NCBI RefSeq assembly: GCF_041714655.1
Contig: NZ_CP168219.1
Span: 1,736,001-1,800,000 of the forward strand
Length of the DNA: 64,000 bases
Origin: Pseudoroseicyclus_A sp041714655
Lineage (GTDB): Bacteria > Pseudomonadota > Alphaproteobacteria > Rhodobacterales > Rhodobacteraceae
Direction of reading: 5' to 3'
Each line of letters starts with the position of its first letter. Within the stretch, counting starts at the first letter, position 1. Shown here one piece after another: positions 59,305-64,000 of this stretch. The notes below the pieces were generated by a model. That model was not told the DNA's origin, ran no database searches, and worked only from the letters and a program-made list of their open reading frames with translations. The translations under genes were made by a program, and so were the position numbers.

Positions 59305-60111
59305 TTATGCGAGGTCGAGGATGAGGGGCCGGTGGTCGGAGACGACGGGCTCCGCGGGGACCGTGAAGGCGGCGACGGGGATATCCGGGGTCACGAGGCA
59401 GTAGTCGGCGAAGCGCCCGGGCTTGGGGTAAAGCGCCGTGCGCGTGTCCTTGTGGCCGCGACTGGTGACGAGGTCTTTGAGGCCGGCGCGGGCGAGGATC
59501 GCGAAGGTCTCCGCCCCCGGCAGGAGGTTGAAATCCCCCGCGACGACGAGTGGATCGCCAGGAGCGGCCACGTCGCGGACCAGCGCGAGCAGTGCCTCGG
59601 CCTGGGCGCGGCGGGCCGAGGTGTCGCCCTTGCCGGAGGGGTCGCGGAGCCCGTGCATATGGGCGACGGCGAGCGCCCGGCCGGTCGCGGGATCGGCGAG
59701 GCGGAATCCTTGGGCGGTGCGCGGCACCGGCTCCTCCCCCCAGCCATCCGCGCGAAAGGCGCCGTGGACGAAGCGGCTGAGACTGGCGGTGACCGCCAGA
59801 TGCGGGGCGATCCAGGTGCCGAGCCCGTGCTCGGAGGGGATCTCGGTGCCGGCGGCATCCTGCAGCGTGCCGCGGGCGGCGGCGGCGAAGGCGGGCTGGT
59901 GGCGGGGGAGGAGACGGCAGATGTCGCCGAAGAGATCGGCGCGCTGATCGAGCTGCCGGTAAGGGTCGCGGTAGGTCAGCCAGTCCGGCGAGGGCACGGG
60001 CGCGCGGGTGACCTCCTGCAGGAGGAGGACGTCAGGCGCGGCGGCGGGGAGCCAGTCGGCGAGCGCCTCCCAGCACTGACCGCCCCAGGCGTTGAGGCTG
60101 ACGATGCGCAT
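59305..60111 (-). CDS. Endonuclease/exonuclease/phosphatase-family protein
   Basis: 268 aa. EEP fold: MRIVSLNAWGGQCWEAL (Asn), VLLLQEV (Glu metal ligand), VAGDFNLLPGAETF (Asp/Asn), and SDHRPLILDL (His). These are the catalytic residues of the Mg-dependent EEP superfamily. The substrate (DNA, inositol phosphate, phospholipid) cannot be inferred. Upstream of rne on the same strand but separated by 425 bp. Confidence 0.88.
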   Translation of the reverse strand: MRIVSLNAWGGQCWEALADWLPAAAPDVLLLQEVTRAPVPSPDWLTYRDPYRQLDQRADLFGDICRLLPRHQPAFAAAARGTLQDAAGTEIPSEHGLGTWIAPHLAVTASLSRFVHGAFRADGWGEEPVPRTAQGFRLADPATGRALAVAHMHGLRDPSGKGDTSARRAQAEALLALVRDVAAPGDPLVVAGDFNLLPGAETFAILARAGLKDLVTSRGHKDTRTALYPKPGRFADYCLVTPDIPVAAFTVPAEPVVSDHRPLILDLA

Positions 60112-60212
60112 GGCGGCTGCTCCCCTCTCCCTTCACGGGCAAGTGTCGCGGGTCGGGGCGCCGAGGTCCAGCCGTCGTCAGGGCTGAGAGGCCGGGGGGC
60201 CGTCTCCCCCGT

Positions 60213-60238
60213 CGCCATTGGTGCTCGAACCAATGGCG
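60213..60238. repeat. 10-bp-arm inverted repeat downstream of dctD
   Basis: CGCCATTGGT-gctcga-ACCAATGGCG, a perfect dyad 70 bp beyond the dctD stop and 100 bp before the endonuclease start. It could be a dctD terminator stem or an extragenic palindrome. Confidence 0.45.
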
Positions 60239-60310
60239 CACTTGGGTAGCCCCCCAAAGGTATTTGGAAAGGGGCAGAGGCAGGGTGGCCCTGCTGCAGC
60301 TGCTGGCGCC

Positions 60311-61645
60311 TCAGCCGAGGTAATCGCCCCGCGACAGGCCGTATTTGGCCATCTTCTCGTTGAGGGTGCGGCGGGGGAGGCAGAGCTCTTCCATCACCGC
60401 GGCGATGGAGCCCTTGTGGCGGCGCATCGTGTTGTCGATGAGCATCCGCTCGAAGGCCTCGACGAATTCCTTGAGGGGCTTGCCTTCGGTCGTCATCGCC
60501 GGCTGCGCCTCTTCGCCGTCGCTCATCAGCAGCGAGGCGATGGAGCCGGTGCCGCGTCGCGATTGCAGCACCGCACGTTCGGCGACGTTGATGAGCTGGC
60601 GGACATTGCCCGGCCAGGGCGCCTGGAGGAGCTGGGCCGCCTCCTGCGCCGAGAGCTCGGGCGTCGGGCAGCCGTATTCGTCGGCGTAGCTTTCCGCCTT
60701 CTGGGTGAAGATCGTCAGGATGTCCTCGCCGCGCTGGCGGAGCGGCGGCACGGTGATCCTGAGCGCGGCGAGGCGGTAGAAGAGATCGGAGCGGATCTCG
60801 CTCTCGCAGGTCTTGCCCTCGTCGGCGAGGTTGCAGATCGCCGTGATGCGCGTCTCCGCCGGGGTGCCGAGGTCGTTGAGCGCGGTGAGGAGCCGCGCCT
60901 GCGTGGCGCCGGAGAGCTGCTCGATGCCCTCGAGCACCAGCGTGCCGCCGCGCGCCTCCTCCAGCGCGGGGACGGGGCCGCCCTCCTCCGCCGGGCCGAA
61001 GAGCCGGCGGGCCAGCGCCTCGTCGTCATAGGCGCCGCAGGGCAGGATGACGAAGGGCTTGCTGGCCCGGGGGCCGACGGCGTGGAGCGCATGGGCCACG
61101 AGCGTCTTGCCGGTGCCCGTCTCGCCCTCGATCAGCACATGGCCGTCGGCCTGGCCGAGATCGAGGATATCCTCGCGCAGCCGCTCCATCGCCGGCGAGG
61201 CGCCGATGAGCTTGCCCATCAGCGCCGAGCCGTCCGACAGCTCGCGGCGGAGCGCCCGGGCGTCGAGCGAGACGCGGCGGGCCTGGGCGGCCTTCTTGGC
61301 GAGCTCGGTCATCCGGTCGGGGTTGAAGGGCTTTTCGAGAAAGTCGAAAGCGCCGATGCGCATGGCCTCTACCGCCATCGGCACATCGCCATGGCCGGTG
61401 ATCATGATGACCGGGAGCGCATTGTCGACGGTGCGCAGGCGCCGGAGGAACGTCATCCCGTCCATCCCGGGCATCCGCACATCGGTGACGACGATGCCGG
61501 GATAGTCGGACGACAGCCCCTTCAGCGCCTCTTCCGCCGAGGCGAAGGTCTCGGTGTCGAAGCCGGAGAGCGCCAGCCACTGGCCGATGGACTGGCGCAT
61601 GTCCTTCTCGTCATCGACGATCGCGATCTTCATGGCCTTGGTCAT
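60311..61645 (-). CDS. dctD: DctD-like response regulator lacking the sigma-54 GAFTGA loop
   Basis: 444 aa. Receiver (IAIVDDEKDMRQS, VVTDVRMPGMDG, KPFNPDRM), AAA+ domain with Walker A GETGTGKT, and C-terminal Fis-type helix-turn-helix (GSIAAVMEELCLPRRTLNEK). The region that normally carries GAFTGA reads RRLFGPAEEGGPVPALEEA, and the Walker B position reads LVLEGIE, so it cannot engage sigma-54 in the usual way. Start 61645 has GGGAGGAG upstream. Pairs with the DctB kinase just upstream; likely regulates C4-dicarboxylate transport. Confidence 0.88.
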   Translation of the reverse strand: MTKAMKIAIVDDEKDMRQSIGQWLALSGFDTETFASAEEALKGLSSDYPGIVVTDVRMPGMDGMTFLRRLRTVDNALPVIMITGHGDVPMAVEAMRIGAFDFLEKPFNPDRMTELAKKAAQARRVSLDARALRRELSDGSALMGKLIGASPAMERLREDILDLGQADGHVLIEGETGTGKTLVAHALHAVGPRASKPFVILPCGAYDDEALARRLFGPAEEGGPVPALEEARGGTLVLEGIEQLSGATQARLLTALNDLGTPAETRITAICNLADEGKTCESEIRSDLFYRLAALRITVPPLRQRGEDILTIFTQKAESYADEYGCPTPELSAQEAAQLLQAPWPGNVRQLINVAERAVLQSRRGTGSIASLLMSDGEEAQPAMTTEGKPLKEFVEAFERMLIDNTMRRHKGSIAAVMEELCLPRRTLNEKMAKYGLSRGDYLG

Positions 61646-61681
61646 TTTCGCTCCTCCCCTTCGGGTCCTGCCTGCTCGCGG

Positions 61682-63427
61682 CTATTCCGCCGCCTCTATC
61701 TGCCGAGCGCCTGCCGGCAGTTCCACTTCGAAAACGGCGCCGCCGAGCGAGGAGTTCCTCGCCGTGAGCCGCCCGCCGAGTTCGGAGACGATGCCGGAGG
61801 AGATGGCGAGCCCGAGGCCGACGCCGTCTCCCGGCTGCTTGGTCGTGTAGAAGGGCTCGAAGAGCGCCTCCAGATTTTCGATGCCATGGCCGTTGTCGCG
61901 CACGGTGAGGCGAATGGTCTCGCCGGCGGCGAGCACGATGTCGATCGCCGGGTCGGCCTCGTCCTTCGTCGCATCGAGCGCGTTGCGCAAGAGATTGACG
62001 ATCACCTGTTCGAGACGCAGCCGGTCGCCGGTGGTCATGACAGGAGTGGACGGCAAGGTCCTGGTAATCTTGACCTTTCGGGTCTTGAGCTGCGGTTCCA
62101 TCATGGCGAGCGCGGACGAGACGGCGGCCCGCACATCCATCGGCGCGAAGGCTTCGGAGCCCTTGCGGGCATAGCTCTTGAGCTGCCGGGTGATGGCGCC
62201 CATCCGGTCGATCAGATCGTCGATCCGGTGAAAGCTCGCCAGCGCCTCGTCGGGGCGCTTGCGCTCGAGGAGGAGCCGCGCGCCGGCCAGATAGGTCTTC
62301 ATCGCGGCCAGCGGCTGGTTCAGCTCGTGACTGACCGAGGCGCTCATTTCGCCCAGAACGGCGAGCTTTGACGATTGCGCGAGGGTCTGCTCGGCGACCT
62401 GCAGGTTCTCCTCGGCCTTCTGGCGTTCGGCCATCTCGCGCTGGAGTCGCTGGTTGAGCTCGCGCAGCTCGGCGCTCTCGCGCTGGAAGAGCACCACGCG
62501 ATTGGCGCTCTTGCGGGAGGAGACCCAGAAACCCCCGGCGAGGAGGATGGCGAAGCCCATGATCTCGAGCGCGAGGACGCCATTCACCCGCTCGCGGACA
62601 TTGGCATAGGTCGTGAAGGTCACGAGCTTCCAGCCCTGGAAGGGCACGCGAAGTTCGCGGCGGAGCACCGCTTCGCCGGCGACATAGGCGTCGGGCGGCA
62701 GGACGGTCCAGTCCTGGGTCATGCGCAGCGCGCGTTCGATGGCGGAGGGCACGGATTGCGTGGCGAGCGCCGCCCTCTCGTCGAGCCCGCGCCAGCGCGG
62801 CTCGGTGGAGAGGATGATCCGCTCCTCGCTGTCGAGCACGATCACGGCATCCTGCGTGCCGACCCAGCTCCGCTCGATGGCGCCGAGCGCCGCCTCGACG
62901 GCGATGACCCCCAGAAGCGCCCCGCCCTGCTCGACCCGCCGCGAATAGAAGAAGCGGAAGCCGCCGGTCTCGGCCTCCTCCAGCGAGAACATCGTGACGT
63001 TGTTGCGCACGGCAGAGAGGAAATGCAGCGTGTTCTTGTGGTTCTCGCCCAGCCGCTCGCGGTTGGTCGCGGCGACGACGCGGCCGTCGCGGTCGAAGAG
63101 CATGAGCCCGGCGGCCCCCGATTCCTCCAGATAGGACAGGAGCCGCTGCGAGGAGAGCGAGAAATCGCCGGTGTTCAGCGCCGAGATCAGCTCGGGGTCG
63201 CGGGCGAGAAGCTGCGGGACGATGGAATTGCGCTGCAGCTCCGAGACGAGCGAGGCGCCGTAGAGCGCGGCGCGCACCTCGGCGCGGTTGCGTGTGGTCT
63301 CGGTGAAGCGCTCGGTCAACAGCGCATTCGTCAGCCAGAGCACGCCGATGACGCTGGCGGTGAAGAGCAGCAGAAGCCCCTGCATCCACAGACGCCGCGA
63401 CCGCAGGAATGTGCGCCAGCCGTTCAT
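61682..63427 (-). CDS. dctB: DctB-like membrane sensor kinase
   Basis: 581 aa. Helix about 14-34, periplasmic dCACHE-type sensor (about 40-290), second helix about 293-315, coiled coil (about 320-370), HisKA with SVSHELNQPLAAMKTYLAG, HATPase (NLLRNALDAT, DNGHGIENLE, GVGLGLAISSGI). Pattern of DctB, the C4-dicarboxylate sensor kinase. Followed 36 bp later by dctD; both are expected to share a transcript. Purines gene purQ is 43 bp upstream. Confidence 0.88.
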   Translation of the reverse strand: MNGWRTFLRSRRLWMQGLLLLFTASVIGVLWLTNALLTERFTETTRNRAEVRAALYGASLVSELQRNSIVPQLLARDPELISALNTGDFSLSSQRLLSYLEESGAAGLMLFDRDGRVVAATNRERLGENHKNTLHFLSAVRNNVTMFSLEEAETGGFRFFYSRRVEQGGALLGVIAVEAALGAIERSWVGTQDAVIVLDSEERIILSTEPRWRGLDERAALATQSVPSAIERALRMTQDWTVLPPDAYVAGEAVLRRELRVPFQGWKLVTFTTYANVRERVNGVLALEIMGFAILLAGGFWVSSRKSANRVVLFQRESAELRELNQRLQREMAERQKAEENLQVAEQTLAQSSKLAVLGEMSASVSHELNQPLAAMKTYLAGARLLLERKRPDEALASFHRIDDLIDRMGAITRQLKSYARKGSEAFAPMDVRAAVSSALAMMEPQLKTRKVKITRTLPSTPVMTTGDRLRLEQVIVNLLRNALDATKDEADPAIDIVLAAGETIRLTVRDNGHGIENLEALFEPFYTTKQPGDGVGLGLAISSGIVSELGGRLTARNSSLGGAVFEVELPAGARQIEAAE

Positions 63428-63470
63428 GCGCTGAAACTACGGGCCGCGCGCCGCGCCGGCAAGCGCCGGC

Positions 63471-64000
63471 TCAGGCGTCCTGCAGCGCGGCGACGAGGCC
63501 GTCGAACATCGCCCGCCCGTCGGTGCCGCCATGGCCCTGATCGACGGCGCGCTCGGGATGCGGCATGAGGCCGAGCACCCGGCGGTTGGCGGAGAGCACG
63601 CCCGCGATGTCGCCCTGGCTTCCGTTGGGATTGGAAGCGTATCGGAGCGCGATGCGGTCCTCTGCCTGCAGCTCGGCGAGAAGCTCGGGGCCGATGACGT
63701 AATTGCCATCGTGATGCGCGATGGGGATCTCGATGCGCTGGCCCTTGCGGTAGAGCCGCGTGAAGGGGCTCTCTTCCGTCGCGACGATCAGCGGCTCGGG
63801 GCGCGAGATGAACTTGAGCCCGGCATTACGCATGAGCGCGCCGGGGAGGATGCCCGTCTCGGTCAGCACCTGAAAGCCGTTGCAGATGCCGATGGCGAAG
63901 CCGCCGCGCTCGACATGGGCGCGGAGCGCGCCGGTCACCGGCGAGCGGGCGGCAATGGCGCCGCAGCGGAGGTAATCACCGAAGGAGAAGCCGCCGGGCA
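63471..64000 (-). CDS. purQ: Phosphoribosylformylglycinamidine synthase I (PurQ), C-terminal part
   Basis: Runs off the right edge; about 176 residues are visible. Class I glutamine amidotransferase: GFSFGDYLRCGAIAA, nucleophile IGICNGFQVLTE, and the HPERAVD catalytic His/Glu motif. Supplies ammonia from glutamine to PurL for purine synthesis. The visible part ends in the stop at 63471; the N-terminus is outside the window. Confidence 0.95.
   Translation of the reverse strand, partial: PGGFSFGDYLRCGAIAARSPVTGALRAHVERGGFAIGICNGFQVLTETGILPGALMRNAGLKFISRPEPLIVATEESPFTRLYRKGQRIEIPIAHHDGNYVIGPELLAELQAEDRIALRYASNPNGSQGDIAGVLSANRRVLGLMPHPERAVDQGHGGTDGRAMFDGLVAALQDA

Noticed and set aside
60239..60300. 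Third copy of the 53-bp repeat (AGGTATTTGGAAAGGGG)
   Set aside because: Only a short stretch resembles the repeat and the hairpin arm is absent; not enough to call a copy.
1..64000. CRISPR arrays, rRNA, prophage or plasmid replication genes
   Set aside because: No regularly spaced direct repeats, no rRNA-like segments, and no phage structural, integrase or replication proteins were seen.

Overview
The window is about 64 kb of high-GC chromosomal DNA, gene-dense on both strands. It most likely comes from an alphaproteobacterium of the Rhodobacteraceae/Paracoccaceae group. The pointers are a TrgA-TrgB-CysK tellurite-resistance gene set known from Rhodobacter, an aspartate-rich Mg-type HemB, an RNase E whose S1 domain carries a long acidic/arginine-serine insertion, a PurQ-DctB-DctD run and a DUF4180 gene overlapping enolase. 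I see no rRNA, CRISPR array, insertion sequence or prophage. One tRNA-Ser(GGA) is present.

Region by region. 0-2.1 kb: Sec accessory genes secF (partial), secD and yajC. 2.2-3.3 kb: a membrane/pentapeptide-repeat protein split into two frames. 3.4-15.2 kb: housekeeping and accessory metabolism (serS, anmK, tyrS, eno, an ICL/PEP-mutase family enzyme, a hydrolase, a DMT transporter), with two MerR-type regulators (TipA-like and SoxR) whose target promoters are visible as 19-bp-spacer promoters. 15.2-23.3 kb: a small zinc-ribbon gene, mfd, hemB, lipA, a cation-diffusion transporter and aroQ. 23.4-42.6 kb: a signalling island of 15 consecutive genes: histidine kinases, single-domain and hybrid response regulators, a CheB-CheR-PAS fusion and a GGDEF-EAL protein. 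42.7-53.9 kb: a PPOX-family flavoprotein, tRNA-Ser, a phosphatase, a secreted M35-like peptidase, a large MscS channel, trgA-trgB-cysK, a cyclopropane-fatty-acid synthase, a class V aminotransferase and a fatty-acid desaturase. 53.9-64 kb: a xanthine/urate-type permease, a cupin, TusA, RNase E, an endonuclease-family protein, dctD-dctB and the 3' part of purQ.

The most interesting locus is the tightly packed + strand run from 27.0 to 34.6 kb: dCACHE-HAMP-PAS-PAS kinase, Rcp1-like regulator, a receiver protein with a C-terminal domain resembling the KaiC-binding domain of cyanobacterial KaiA, kaiB, kaiC, and a REC-PAS-kinase-REC hybrid. Most joints are 4-nt ATGA overlaps. KaiC keeps both P-loops, both catalytic Glu pairs and the three phospho-acceptor positions of the cyanobacterial protein. 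This looks like a complete KaiA3-like/KaiB/KaiC timing system wired into a two-component network in an alphaproteobacterium; most non-cyanobacterial Kai loci are described as kaiBC without a KaiA. The KaiA assignment rests on reading an alignment by eye and should be tested structurally.

Regulatory DNA that can be read directly includes a SoxR box between soxR and a VOC-family gene, a self-type MerR promoter that would give a nearly leaderless mRNA, inverted repeats upstream of the kai operon and of the GGDEF-EAL gene, and two near-identical 53-bp repeats between convergent genes.
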